A stretch of DNA of 59,342 nucleotides from CAWKDC01 sp964383495 (GCA_964383495.1 CAYLHG010000010.1:1-59342); one strand, 5' to 3'; counted from the stretch's first letter, positions 17,400-26,450 are shown. Notes: generated from the sequence alone by a model not told the origin. Program-made: numbers and translations.

Positions 17400-18238
17400 T
17401 CTCAAATTATCCCTGGCTCCACCCCGCTTGGCAACGCATTCAATCAGGTGTTTTAAAAACCTATCAACCTCTTTTGATTTCCGGTGCAACCGGCAGGGGG
17501 CAGTGGATTTTAGCACAATATACTGCCAAATCATTTTTGTGCGAACAACAGACAAAGCCTTGTGGTTTCTGTTCAAGCTGCACGGCGTTTGAAGCTAAAT
17601 CTCACCCTGATGTTTGGTTATTGCAAGATGAAGGTGATAGTATTTCTGTTGATACCGCACGATTATTGTATGAGCATACACATCAAAAGCCGTCGCGCGC
17701 GCAGGGCTGTCGCGTTGTGTTGATTGAGCATTTTGACCGAGCCACTATTGCAGCGCAGCAATCGTTGTTAAAAATATTTGAAGAGCCCTTTGTGAAAACC
17801 GCTTTTGTATTAACTGCCAAAAACATTGAGCGCGTACTGCCAACTATTAAAAGCCGTATGGCATTATTAAATATTCCGCCCGTATCAAAAACAGTATTTA
17901 AACAATGGTGTGAAATTCAAAAAATGGAGTATCAAGATAAGTGGTATGATTTAACAGATGGTTCTCCATTATTATTGCAATCTTTAGATTTAGTGAAATT
18001 AGAAAAACTAAGGGAAGCTGTTTTATCAGAAAAAGTAGAAGAGATGATTGAGATGAGCGGGCAATGTGATCGTGCTGTTTTTTTTGCAGTTGTATATCAT
18101 ACGTTAGCAGATCGTGCTAAAAAAAGTTTAGCGATGATAGATTTTGAACGCCTAGATGCATGGCAAGCGTTGTATCAAGAGGCGGGCTTATCAAAATCGA
18201 TGAATTGGGGATTACAATTGAGGGCATTTTTATGTTAA
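17396..18238 (+). CDS. holB: DNA polymerase III subunit delta prime
   Basis: The stator subunit of the clamp loader, which helps load the beta clamp. The AAA+ fold contains four closely spaced cysteines (in CEQQTKPCGFC and SSC) forming the zinc module. The Walker A position reads GATGRGQW and lacks the lysine, as expected for a subunit that does not hydrolyse ATP. The SRC-type arginine motif reads KSRM. It has 280 residues, somewhat shorter than in E. coli (334). It sits between tmk and tatD as usual; pilZ, found here in some gammaproteobacteria, is absent. Confidence 0.9.
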   Translation: MISNYPWLHPAWQRIQSGVLKTYQPLLISGATGRGQWILAQYTAKSFLCEQQTKPCGFCSSCTAFEAKSHPDVWLLQDEGDSISVDTARLLYEHTHQKPSRAQGCRVVLIEHFDRATIAAQQSLLKIFEEPFVKTAFVLTAKNIERVLPTIKSRMALLNIPPVSKTVFKQWCEIQKMEYQDKWYDLTDGSPLLLQSLDLVKLEKLREAVLSEKVEEMIEMSGQCDRAVFFAVVYHTLADRAKKSLAMIDFERLDAWQALYQEAGLSKSMNWGLQLRAFLC

Positions 18239-19005
18239 TCGATACGCATTGTCACTTTCATCTTATCCCTGGGTTCCCTGAGAACTTCAAATCTTGTTAC
18301 GAACGTGCGCAAGCCGCAGGTGTGGAGCAGTTTTTAAATGTCGCAGTGGCATTAGATGAACATGATATTTTGCTTGATTTAGCGCAATATTCGAATATCT
18401 GGATTTCAGCGGGGATGCATCCCAATGAGTTGCCTGGGGAAATATTAAACCAGGAGCGTTTATTATCACAAGCCTCTCATCCTAAAGTGCTTGCGATTGG
18501 TGAAACGGGTTTAGATTATTATCGTCAAGCAGAAGAGCCGGATTTATCATGGCAGCATGATCGCTTTAGAGAACATATTGCGATTGCCAAGCAATTAAAA
18601 AAACCGTTGATCATTCACACGCGAATGGCGCAAGAAGATACGTTAAAAATTATGCGTGAAGAAAATGCAGGTGAAGTAGGCGGAATCATGCATTGTTTCA
18701 CAGAAAATTGGGACATGGCAAAACAAGCATTAGATTTAGGTTTTTATATTTCTTTTTCAGGGATTGTTTCTTTTAAAAATGCAACGACTGTCCAAGAGGT
18801 TGCCAAAAAAGTGCCAGCAGATCGTTATTTAATTGAAACAGATAGCCCTTACTTGGCGCCTGTTCCTATGAGGGGGAAAACAAACGAGCCTGCGTATGTA
18901 TTACATGTGGCAGAAGCATTAGCCACATGCCGAGGTGTGAGTGTACAGGCCATAGAAACGGAATCAACAAGGAATACACTGCGCTTGTTTCCTGCGCTTG
19001 CATAG
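18232..19005 (+). CDS. tatD: TatD family metal-dependent deoxyribonuclease
   Basis: TIM-barrel hydrolase of the TatD/YcfH family. The metal ligands H6 and H8 (DTHCHFH), the glutamate in GETGLDYY, the histidine in IIHTR and the ETDSPYLAP signature are present. The 257 residues match YcfH. I chose ATG 18232, which overlaps the holB end by 7 bases. The longer frame from 18160 would add 24 residues inside holB. It closes the fab-tatD string. Confidence 0.92.
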   Translation: MLIDTHCHFHLIPGFPENFKSCYERAQAAGVEQFLNVAVALDEHDILLDLAQYSNIWISAGMHPNELPGEILNQERLLSQASHPKVLAIGETGLDYYRQAEEPDLSWQHDRFREHIAIAKQLKKPLIIHTRMAQEDTLKIMREENAGEVGGIMHCFTENWDMAKQALDLGFYISFSGIVSFKNATTVQEVAKKVPADRYLIETDSPYLAPVPMRGKTNEPAYVLHVAEALATCRGVSVQAIETESTRNTLRLFPALA

Positions 19006-19030
19006 AGTTTATAATGGCTTAGAGGCGAGC

Positions 19031-19399
19031 TCAGCTTCCAGTGGGAGTGGGGGCGGTTACAGTCTTGGGGTCACGGAGAGTCAGCTCCACCTCCAGCAAG
19101 GGGCCGGAAAGCCATAGCGCTCCAAGGCAGCCTGTTACACCACCGAAGACAGCATGCAGGAATGAAGCCATGGTGAGAATGAGATCAAGAGGGTCAAGAG
19201 GAGGTTTAGTGCCTCTTCGTTCGGATGGCTCTATGGCTTCCCAAGCACAATCCCAAAAAGCGCCGATCAGTATTCCTATAACGGTTAAAGTAATTACAAA
19301 GCCAAAGATAAAGTTTAGTAGCGGGCGGTCTTTAGTATGCTCTATAAGCAACTGCTGAAATAAGCTTATCTCATTTGATGGTTGTTGAAGGTTATACAT
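19031..19399 (-). CDS. Small two-helix membrane protein, truncated copy of the next gene
   Basis: The 122 residues form a short head, a hydrophobic helix (28-49), an acidic/proline loop and a second helix (71-98). The hairpin closely matches the C-terminal hairpin of the 360-residue neighbour: both read TLTVIGILIG, then FWD, then PLDLILTM or PVDLILTM. The two stretches align without gaps at DNA level (19164-19303 with 19557-19696, about 80% identity by eye). The beta-rich modules of the neighbour are missing. GAGAGG precedes the ATG, so it may be expressed. Function unknown. Confidence 0.7.
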   Translation of the reverse strand: MYNLQQPSNEISLFQQLLIEHTKDRPLLNFIFGFVITLTVIGILIGAFWDCAWEAIEPSERRGTKPPLDPLDLILTMASFLHAVFGGVTGCLGALWLSGPLLEVELTLRDPKTVTAPTPTGS

Positions 19400-19432
19400 T
19401 AGGTACCTCTCGGTTATGGATTTCTATAGCAG

Positions 19433-20515
19433 CTATTGCATTCCTACCCCAGGTGCAGCCACCATTAAGAAGCCAGAGGCGCCACCGTGAAGAGGTTTTG
19501 TAAGAAATAGCCCTACACAGCTGCCTACTGCACCACCTAGAGCAGCATTCCCGAGTGAAGTCATGGTAAGAATGAGATCAACAGGGTTAGGAGCAGGTTC
19601 ATCGCCTCTTGGCTCGGATGGATCCATTGTTTCTGAGGCAGAATCCCAAAAGGTTCCGATGAGTATTCCTATAACGGTTAAAGTGGCTATAAAGCCCCAG
19701 GCAAATTTTATGTCTGCGGGAATGGTTTGTGGAAGAGGATATTTACCGTTGGATCGGTTATTGACTACCTCTGCAACGGAGTGAGTTGAGATTTTATCTG
19801 CGAATTTTTTAAATTCAAAGGCTTCTTGAACGCTCCCAAAAGTTAGCGAGTAAGAAATTCCTTTTGAGATGATAGAAATCTTTTCTTTATCTTGTTCTAT
19901 CTTCGTCAGATTGGATGAACAGCCAATTTCAATGACTCTCTGTTTTTCGTTTTCACTAAATGTTATTTCATAATAGTAATGGGTAAGACAGTTGATAATA
20001 CAAATTTTTGCAGGGATATCTCCTTGCCGTCCAATGTGCAGTTTAATAGCCACTGAGGGCTTTGCTAGAGATATAGCCCATCCTTTAGTTCTTCTTACAG
20101 AGAGAACTACTGTATTTAATTCAAACGGCACTGCAGCAACCGTTTCATTTTGATCTGCTTTTATCGTTGATCCAGAATGCTGCGTATCTGACACTGCTCG
20201 CGATGTGCCGTTGGTACAATTTTCGCTTTGTATACGATTAATTTCTTCTTCAAATTCATCTGCTGCTGTCGTTGAATTAAACCGCAGCGTATAGTGAGCC
20301 TCTTTACCTTTTCCTTGGGTTGTTGATTGAAACAAGATGACACTTTTATCCGTTTTTTCTATTTTAACCACAGAAGAAACTGGAATAGTTTTTTTAAAAT
20401 TTGGACTAGTATCTTCTACAATGATATTGTTATCTTCAATAGAAAATTTTACCTCGTTATTGTAAATGCTCCCGTCACCATCAATAAACTGAACAGCTAA
20501 TTTAATGTTGCGCAT
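19433..20515 (-). CDS. Modular membrane protein: two PH-like-looking modules plus hairpin
   Basis: I do not recognise the family. Residues 1-97 and about 128-245 each look like a beta sandwich closed by a helix, with strand patterns HYTLRF and SYSLTF followed by amphipathic helices (DEFEEEINRI, FEFKKFADKI). This arrangement resembles PH or GRAM folds; that is inference from pattern. Two hydrophobic helices (268-290 and 312-338) enclose an acidic loop with Asp, Glu and Pro. No signal peptide. The start overlaps the 579-residue gene upstream by 14 bases, and GGGGA precedes the ATG. It is one of six tandem relatives. Confidence 0.75.
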   Translation of the reverse strand: MRNIKLAVQFIDGDGSIYNNEVKFSIEDNNIIVEDTSPNFKKTIPVSSVVKIEKTDKSVILFQSTTQGKGKEAHYTLRFNSTTAADEFEEEINRIQSENCTNGTSRAVSDTQHSGSTIKADQNETVAAVPFELNTVVLSVRRTKGWAISLAKPSVAIKLHIGRQGDIPAKICIINCLTHYYYEITFSENEKQRVIEIGCSSNLTKIEQDKEKISIISKGISYSLTFGSVQEAFEFKKFADKISTHSVAEVVNNRSNGKYPLPQTIPADIKFAWGFIATLTVIGILIGTFWDSASETMDPSEPRGDEPAPNPVDLILTMTSLGNAALGGAVGSCVGLFLTKPLHGGASGFLMVAAPGVGMQ

Positions 20516-22241
20516 GAGATTTCCCCGCAGTTGAAGTATTAGATAAACTTTCTTGATCCATCTTATGATTTGTTGCGCTATAGCTAAAGCATGAACATCC
20601 GCGCGTAGCTAATTTCCCTGTGGCGATGATGGCAAGGCTGGCTAATGTGCCGCTCAATATTCCTAAAAGAATTCTGAATGTTGAATGCCATTCGCTGATA
20701 TTTTTGATGAGGTCGTTATCAGTGGAATCTGCGTCGGGCCAATGTTCTTCAAACATCAAGCCACCTATTGCCGCACAACTTACGATGAAAAAGAAAAAGA
20801 AAGTGTATTGTAAAGAATTGATATAGGACAAGGTCGTTGGAAAACAGGTTGCTCCAGTATCTGAGGCTGAGGAGCTAGTTGCAGCGGCGGCAGAGGAGGT
20901 TGCAGGTGTAATAGGCTTAGAACTGCTTAGTGAGGCAGTGGGAGTGATAGCACTAGTGGATGATGACGTTGGGGACGATCTACCGCTTTGAGATGTTGGC
21001 GATGCATTTGAGGAAGATGCTGCGTCAGCTTCTGTTTTTGCTTTTTTTAGTGCTTCCCAAAATTCCTTAAATTCGAACTGCTTATCTTCGGCGGCTGCTT
21101 GAAACTCAATAGTTATACCGTCTGTTTTTAAGGAATGGCCATTGTTAGCAATGGTGATATCCGTTAATTTGAAATTTTGAGTTTTTGCTAAGGAGCAAAG
21201 AAGGGTTATATTTTTTTCTGATAATCCCACGGTTATAATCTCTTCCGCTTCCTGGTCTATTTTTACTTTTAATGTGTATAGGGGATATCTATTAGTTTCA
21301 GGAAGGCTTTTAGATGCTGCAGTTACTGGCGAGCGGGATGGACTAGCGGATGGAGAGGATTTTATTGGTGCAGTTGATGAAGCTGATGAAGAAGCTGATG
21401 CGCCGGTAACGATGGGAGCACTTTTTGCATTAGGGGTATTAGCTTTCCACCATACAAGGAAGTCACCGCAGAATATCTGAAAAGCCAATGCGCTTTGTTC
21501 TATTTCTTGATCGTCAAATTGAATTTTTCTTTCCTTCTTGTTATCTAACGATGGTTTTCTTAAGTATATTGTGACAGTTCTATTGAGAGAGTTGCTCTTG
21601 AAACTTTGGATATCATCGTAATCGATTCTTTCGTTAACCTGTGTGGCCCCTGTTTTGGAGATTGTTTTATTAATAATGATTTCTGCCTTAGAATTATTCT
21701 CATTGCGAGAAACAAATGTGCAGCTTTTATCATAAATATAAGTACTGGGGTAGGGCAGGATTCTTACCTGCGTTGGGTTTGTTAGTGCATTGTTGCTAGT
21801 ATTAAGATTGTTTAGTGAATTGTAGTTACAGCCAGTGAGAGCCTTTGTGCTATTAGGGAGGGGCGTTTCTTGGTTGATATTGGCAATCGAATTGCGAGTA
21901 GAGGCAGTTGTATCTGGATCCTGAGGTAGCAACTGAATAGCTTTTTGGAACTCTGTCATAGTGTCAGAGGAATTTGAGCTAAAAGTGTAACAAGTATCAG
22001 CAGCAAACTGTCCAGATTCTTGTAGTATATCCCGCACGGTGATAGTGTAATGGTGGGAACCGACGATATCCGGCTTAGCAGTAATTTCTCCGCAGGGAGC
22101 TATTTTGTTAGCTTCAATATAAGATGAATCTGGATGATTTAACGGATCAGTTGATTGAGAATATATCCCCCTATCATTAACAGTGACTTCTTGCGTGCCG
22201 ACATCCTTATCCCCTATCTTTACGTTGAGAATAAACGGCAT
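20502..22241 (-). CDS. Large modular membrane protein: three PH-like-looking modules, Ser-rich linkers, hairpin
   Basis: Unknown family, largest of the cluster at 579 residues. Beta-rich modules lie at about 1-106, 158-268 and 318-402, each ending in a strand plus helix (CYTFSS with EFQKAIQLL, KIQFDD, ITIEFQ with EFWEALKKA). Two low-complexity linkers rich in Ser, Ala, Thr and Pro (270-313 and 403-466) separate module 3. Helices at 474-497 and 519-542 flank an acidic loop (EEHWPDADS). A Ser-rich hydrophilic tail follows. GAGGT lies 5 bases before the ATG. The linkers suggest surface exposure or flexible tethering; localisation is not known. Confidence 0.75.
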   Translation of the reverse strand: MPFILNVKIGDKDVGTQEVTVNDRGIYSQSTDPLNHPDSSYIEANKIAPCGEITAKPDIVGSHHYTITVRDILQESGQFAADTCYTFSSNSSDTMTEFQKAIQLLPQDPDTTASTRNSIANINQETPLPNSTKALTGCNYNSLNNLNTSNNALTNPTQVRILPYPSTYIYDKSCTFVSRNENNSKAEIIINKTISKTGATQVNERIDYDDIQSFKSNSLNRTVTIYLRKPSLDNKKERKIQFDDQEIEQSALAFQIFCGDFLVWWKANTPNAKSAPIVTGASASSSASSTAPIKSSPSASPSRSPVTAASKSLPETNRYPLYTLKVKIDQEAEEIITVGLSEKNITLLCSLAKTQNFKLTDITIANNGHSLKTDGITIEFQAAAEDKQFEFKEFWEALKKAKTEADAASSSNASPTSQSGRSSPTSSSTSAITPTASLSSSKPITPATSSAAAATSSSASDTGATCFPTTLSYINSLQYTFFFFFIVSCAAIGGLMFEEHWPDADSTDNDLIKNISEWHSTFRILLGILSGTLASLAIIATGKLATRGCSCFSYSATNHKMDQESLSNTSTAGKSHAQH

Positions 22242-22248
22242 AGTGACC

Positions 22249-23274
22249 TCATGTGATATTGGACCAGTACTGACTGGAGTTGGAGTGCCGCAGTTCCTGA
22301 CCTGTGCTCTTATCTGTAGAGGTGCTGCGGTTGTAAGAAGAAAATAAAGGTGTTGCTAGACTCGCCAATTTTCCAGTGAGAACCATACTAAATGCCAGGG
22401 CTAGCATGGCTCCTAACACGGCGCCCGCAATGGGACCTGCAATGTCTTCATCAATACCAAAGCATTCAGGTGAGGCACTTTCATCATCAGAAACGCCTAC
22501 CAAGCCTTTTTTCACCCACAGGTAACCTGAAACCCCGCCTATGCTTGCCGCGAGCAGAGTAAGAAGAAGAGGGATCCAAATAGGGTTACGTGCAATAGCT
22601 GTATTATTTTGTATTGGGATAAGGTTTTTTGCTGCTGTAGCAAATTTCCCAGCGTCTGCTCGCGCTGTAAACGTAAATTGATATTGATCACCGTTCTCTT
22701 GGGTTAAAGTGACATTCGGTTCTTTGTGAGTTACACTTTTTGTCGCTCGGATATGTTGTGAATTATTATTATCGCCGTATTCAATATAGTAGCTTGTATG
22801 GAATGGGTTCGGAGGTACTACTGTTACCGAAGTGCTTTTAACTTCGGGTATAGCTGAGCTATTTCCTCTTTTTTTAGTAACTGTTACGTTTTTGAAAATT
22901 TGATTCTGAGAGACAGACGTGTTTGAGCCTGTTGTGCTGCGCGACGAGGTTGAGTTATTCGAGCTGCGGTCAGGATTATTAATATCCTTGATCGCCTCTA
23001 TCAAAGGGAGAAGCGCCTCTGTCCCATCTGTCTCATTATCTGGCTCAAAGATATATGTATGCGGCTGATTGTTGGTAGGCAGTATCATAAGGTTTGATTG
23101 GCTGCTGGTGTACTTACCTTCTTCAGGAACAGAGATGGTGGTAGCGACGGAGGCATTGCAGGGGACTATAGTTAGCTTCCTGCTTTCATTGTCAAGATGT
23201 ACTGTTACCCTCTGCTTAGCAGAGAGGCCAGCTCCAACTACTTGTAATGTAAGTCCTTCAAATGTTCTTGGCAT
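22249..23274 (-). CDS. Modular membrane protein: two PH-like-looking modules plus hairpin
   Basis: Unknown; 341 residues. Module 1 (1-99) ends in TYIFEP and a helix; module 2 (126-222) ends in QYQFTF with KFATAAKNLI. Helix 1 (232-254) is followed by an acidic loop containing DDESASPE, then the glycine-rich helix 2 (278-300, GAVLGAML). A Ser/Asn-rich tail ends the protein. It is followed by the 579-residue gene after 7 bases, so these genes form one operon. GAGAGGG stands 8 bases before the ATG. Confidence 0.75.
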   Translation of the reverse strand: MPRTFEGLTLQVVGAGLSAKQRVTVHLDNESRKLTIVPCNASVATTISVPEEGKYTSSQSNLMILPTNNQPHTYIFEPDNETDGTEALLPLIEAIKDINNPDRSSNNSTSSRSTTGSNTSVSQNQIFKNVTVTKKRGNSSAIPEVKSTSVTVVPPNPFHTSYYIEYGDNNNSQHIRATKSVTHKEPNVTLTQENGDQYQFTFTARADAGKFATAAKNLIPIQNNTAIARNPIWIPLLLTLLAASIGGVSGYLWVKKGLVGVSDDESASPECFGIDEDIAGPIAGAVLGAMLALAFSMVLTGKLASLATPLFSSYNRSTSTDKSTGQELRHSNSSQYWSNIT

Positions 23275-23306
23275 CGTGCGCCCTCTCTTTCAGAAGATTA
23301 ACTAAG

Positions 23307-24125
23307 TTACTTTACCATATTCCCATGGCCGCTTGCAACAGTGGCTTGAGAGTATGAATACCGAAGGGGAAAACAACTTTCTCCTCCCCATAAAGAAAAA
23401 TATGTGTTTGAAGCAGGAGGCTTTTTTTCTGCCTCTGAAATCGATTGGTAAGGGTGTTCTGTTATGCTTTTGTAAAAATGATGAGACATGATATTCCCTA
23501 AATAAGTTCCTAGCGCTCCTATGAACGCGCCTACTACCGTTCCGGTAGCAAGTGTAACAGGATTTTGACCTTTTTCTTCTTCTGATTCTGAAATGTCGGG
23601 TAATTCTTCAAATGCCCATATAAACCCAGCAACCCCCATGAGCACGCTAGGAATGGTCATTAAGATAGCTGAGGCAGCAGGGCATTGGTAGCTTTTTGGG
23701 CGTCGCTGTAGGGCGGGCGAGGGAGCCTCCTGGGTGCAGCGTTGAATGAAGCCATTATTATCCACGTAATTAGTGAACTGTAGATAAGTTTCTGTAAGAA
23801 AAGTAAGAGTGTAGGTTACTTGAGAAGAGTTTGGGTTCCCACAACAAATAGTAACAATATTACTCTGTGGCGCTAATGTGTAACTGGTGATCTGGTTGCA
23901 CTCAATATGTATTGGTTCTTCATCAGGGATTTCAATGATTATACATGGTTCCGCAACTTCAAGCTGACACGATGAGGCGTTTGAATATTCAGCGCGTGCA
24001 GGGCTGCCTATTTTTAGGGCTACCATTTTGTGAGTAGTGCTTTGAGGCGCACCAGCAGGTTGTATCTGTACTTTCTCTAACTCGAATTCATGCATAATGT
24101 TATGAATGTAACAAGAGAAAGACAT
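23307..24125 (-). CDS. Modular membrane protein: one PH-like-looking module plus hairpin
   Basis: Unknown; 272 residues. One beta-rich module (about 12-126) ends in TYTLTF and a helix. Helices at 152-173 and 192-214 enclose the most typical loop of the family, with ELPDISESEEE. The second helix is glycine-spaced (GTVVGAFIGALG). The start is uncertain: ATG 24125 has a poor ribosome site, and ATG 24095 is a possible alternative. The gene follows its relative by 25 bases and precedes the next by 32. Confidence 0.72.
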   Translation of the reverse strand: MSFSCYIHNIMHEFELEKVQIQPAGAPQSTTHKMVALKIGSPARAEYSNASSCQLEVAEPCIIIEIPDEEPIHIECNQITSYTLAPQSNIVTICCGNPNSSQVTYTLTFLTETYLQFTNYVDNNGFIQRCTQEAPSPALQRRPKSYQCPAASAILMTIPSVLMGVAGFIWAFEELPDISESEEEKGQNPVTLATGTVVGAFIGALGTYLGNIMSHHFYKSITEHPYQSISEAEKKPPASNTYFSLWGGESCFPLRYSYSQATVASGHGNMVK

Positions 24126-24150
24126 AGATGCAACAACAAATCGGCTTTAT

Positions 24151-24942
24151 TTACAAATTGTTACAAGATAGGGTGCTCGGTTGCCGCTGTCCCGCTGAAG
24201 TGGTGTTTTGCGGCGTAGAAGAGAACGTAATAGTATTTCTGGGAGGAGCATAGGCCCCCTTGCTTTGGTACCAACAGACTGCACGATAGGCAAGCCATGG
24301 CAAAAGCAGCATTCCTAACGCAACGCCTACGATAGAAGCGCCTACCGTGCCGCTTATATCTTCAGCACCTTCATTTTCCAGGAAGCCGGGGAGATCATTA
24401 TTTGCCCACGCGCCGCCAATCGCACCCCCTATGACGCCACCGATGGTAGAGCACAAGAAGAGAAAGTTCATGCCCTTATCATCATCTTGATATGCAAGAC
24501 CAAGATCCTTAAGGCTTGGGCTGCCGGTATAGTATTCAGGAGCATCCCATGGCGGCTGCTGGATATCCTCAGGGCGGGTATCCAGGCGGTGGCTGTGTGC
24601 TTTGTCTGCTGCTATCACGGCTTTCCTAAATTGATAAAGGTCATCTGGGTCCATACTAGTGAGGATAAGGGTTTCAGGAGGGGAATGAGGATTAGAAGGA
24701 GTGGCGGTGGAATATTGTATCTCCACGCTCCAATCGTGTTGGTCGCCCTTGCGTTGAACTGGGCTCAAACTTATGATATTTTTCACTGCAATAAAGGCAG
24801 TTGTCTCGTTGTTTGTGCTGTTATTAGTTATTTGAATCTGAGGCTCTGATTTACTACGTTTAATTGGCGAACTTACCTGCCCGAGGGTCACTGTGGTCGT
24901 AGTTAGATTGGATAATTGGTTTGTGTTATCTTCATTAGCCAT
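24151..24942 (-). CDS. Modular membrane protein, first gene of the hairpin cluster
   Basis: Unknown; 263 residues. A low-complexity Thr/Asn-rich head is followed by one short beta/helix module (about 48-112, with TLILTS and LYQFRKAVI). Helix 1 (158-179, GGVIGGAIGG) and helix 2 (197-219) enclose the loop NNDLPGFLENEG, close to that of the 272-residue neighbour. The strong ribosome site GAGGAGGGG sits just before the ATG, as expected for the first gene of the operon. The glycine-zipper helices suggest tight helix packing or oligomer formation. Confidence 0.75.
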   Translation of the reverse strand: MANEDNTNQLSNLTTTTVTLGQVSSPIKRSKSEPQIQITNNSTNNETTAFIAVKNIISLSPVQRKGDQHDWSVEIQYSTATPSNPHSPPETLILTSMDPDDLYQFRKAVIAADKAHSHRLDTRPEDIQQPPWDAPEYYTGSPSLKDLGLAYQDDDKGMNFLFLCSTIGGVIGGAIGGAWANNDLPGFLENEGAEDISGTVGASIVGVALGMLLLPWLAYRAVCWYQSKGAYAPPRNTITFSSTPQNTTSAGQRQPSTLSCNNL

Positions 24943-25016
24943 CTTTACCCCTCCTCAATTAGGCCGGTTCAGTCAGCTTACCATTTTAGAAAATACAAAG
25001 CAAGCGGCCGTATCTG

Positions 25017-25044
25017 CGCAGGGGCGATGCTATGTGCCCCTGCG
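25017..25044. repeat. GC-rich hairpin downstream of fadL, REP-like
   Basis: CGCAGGGGC (25017-25025) and GCCCCTGCG (25036-25044) form a perfect 9-base stem around a 10-base loop. It lies between the fadL stop and the first hairpin-cluster gene, both on the minus strand. It may end fadL transcription, but no uridine run follows on the minus strand. GGGGCG...GCCCCTGCG resembles GGGCGC...GCCCCTACG at 15719-15742, so it may be another copy of the same repeat. Confidence 0.5.
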
Positions 25045-25068
25045 TCTGGAGCATCATTACAACTGTAC

Positions 25069-26406
25069 TTATATTCGTAATGTTAGCTGTGCGCCGATTA
25101 AGTCAGCATGGCCAGTGATTGTTCCTTCAGCTGTATTAACGGGGTTACCCTCTGCTGGCATGCTTTTGTGGATGTCTGCATCCACTGCAAAAAGGCGAGC
25201 ATAAGCGATGTCTACGCTTACTTTATCAGCTTTAGGAGGCGTGAAACGCAGCCCAAGGCTGGCTATCCAGCGGTCAGAATCCGGTAAACGCAAGTCCCTT
25301 TCTTTCGTATCGGTGGGTGTTTGATCATAGCCGCCGCCTAGTTTCATCATGACGGTTGGATTAAACGCGTACCGAATGCCTGCAAACGCGGACCAGCTGT
25401 CATCGAAATCTAGCTCATCCACTACCGTTCCTGTATGTGGGTCACCATTAGGTAATACTATCACTACATTGTTTAACTCTAACCCCGAGATACTGGACCA
25501 ATGCGTGTAGCTAACGCTTCCTAACACACTCCATTTTTCATTGAATGCGTGTACACCAGAGAGATCAAACATCCAAGGGAAATCCATGTCGCCATCGACA
25601 TGGCTGCTGGCAAGACGATCTCCGTTGCTTGAGTCTAAGACGCTGTTACCTGAAAAATGATGTTCAATATTGGAACGGAAGTTTAACCCTACACGAGATT
25701 GCGGGCTGATCATCGCTAAAGCGCCTGCATGCCATCCCCATCCCCAGGAATCTGCTGTATTTTTAGAAATATCATCAGTTGAGGCATTAGGCACTGCCAC
25801 AGGTGTGTAATTAACCGCAGAGCTCAATTCTACTTCAGCGTATTGAGCATCAAAACCTGCTGCTAACGACAGCCATGGCATTACCTTATACGCGACACTA
25901 GGGCCTAAATTGTAGGTTTTTAAATCAGACAATACCGCTTGGTAGCGTACAATGGAGTCTTCATCATAAGAGGTAGCCAACCCATAAGGCGCTGTGGCAC
26001 TGAAACCAGCCGCTATTTTATCTGTAATCAAATGAGAGACGTGGAAAGCGGGCACTAAACGACCTGCACTGCCGCTGGCGCCGTCAGAGCCTGTATAAAG
26101 GCCACCGGGAGGAACAGGGGAGCCAAGATTGGTTTGATAAGCAGTAGTACCATCAAAGGAAACGGAGTTATTAATATTGACCGCGCTGAAGGAAAACTGA
26201 GTGCCGGGCAACATGACCAGGCCTGCAGGATTATAGAAGTTAGTACTGGCTTCTTCAGCAATAGCCCCAGCGCCAGCGTAAAATTCACCCAAGCCAGAAG
26301 CGTTTTGCTCGTGTAGCGCAAAGGCAGAAGACAAAGCCGTGTGCGAGAAAGCTAAAAGAGTCGCGGCAACCCAAGCAGAACGGAAAGATTTGCGGTAGTA
26401 GTGCAT
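25069..26406 (-). CDS. fadL: FadL/OMPP1 family outer-membrane fatty-acid transporter
   Basis: A 14-strand outer-membrane barrel expected to take up long-chain fatty acids or other hydrophobic compounds. A signal peptide spans about residues 1-30 and ends SSAFA. The mature start ALHEQNASGLGEFYAGAGA is the FadL signature, with the NPAG motif near residue 60. The 445 residues are typical. It ends in LTLRI, aromatic-poor compared with most porins. It is divergent from the SUF operon, with a 14-base palindrome between them. Substrate cannot be told from sequence. Confidence 0.9.
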   Translation of the reverse strand: MHYYRKSFRSAWVAATLLAFSHTALSSAFALHEQNASGLGEFYAGAGAIAEEASTNFYNPAGLVMLPGTQFSFSAVNINNSVSFDGTTAYQTNLGSPVPPGGLYTGSDGASGSAGRLVPAFHVSHLITDKIAAGFSATAPYGLATSYDEDSIVRYQAVLSDLKTYNLGPSVAYKVMPWLSLAAGFDAQYAEVELSSAVNYTPVAVPNASTDDISKNTADSWGWGWHAGALAMISPQSRVGLNFRSNIEHHFSGNSVLDSSNGDRLASSHVDGDMDFPWMFDLSGVHAFNEKWSVLGSVSYTHWSSISGLELNNVVIVLPNGDPHTGTVVDELDFDDSWSAFAGIRYAFNPTVMMKLGGGYDQTPTDTKERDLRLPDSDRWIASLGLRFTPPKADKVSVDIAYARLFAVDADIHKSMPAEGNPVNTAEGTITGHADLIGAQLTLRI

Positions 26407-26450
26407 AGAAACGCTCCCTGTTTAAACTGAACCAGAGGATAGATTACCAG

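Noticed and set aside
24487..24849. A 120-codon plus-strand frame opposite the first hairpin-cluster gene
   Set aside because: No ribosome site. The minus-strand gene has a strong one (GAGGAGGGG) and fits its operon.
19433..24942. Possibility that the hairpin cluster is a phage or insertion-element block
   Set aside because: No integrase, transposase, terminal inverted repeats, target duplications or phage structural genes are visible, and it is flanked directly by tatD and fadL.
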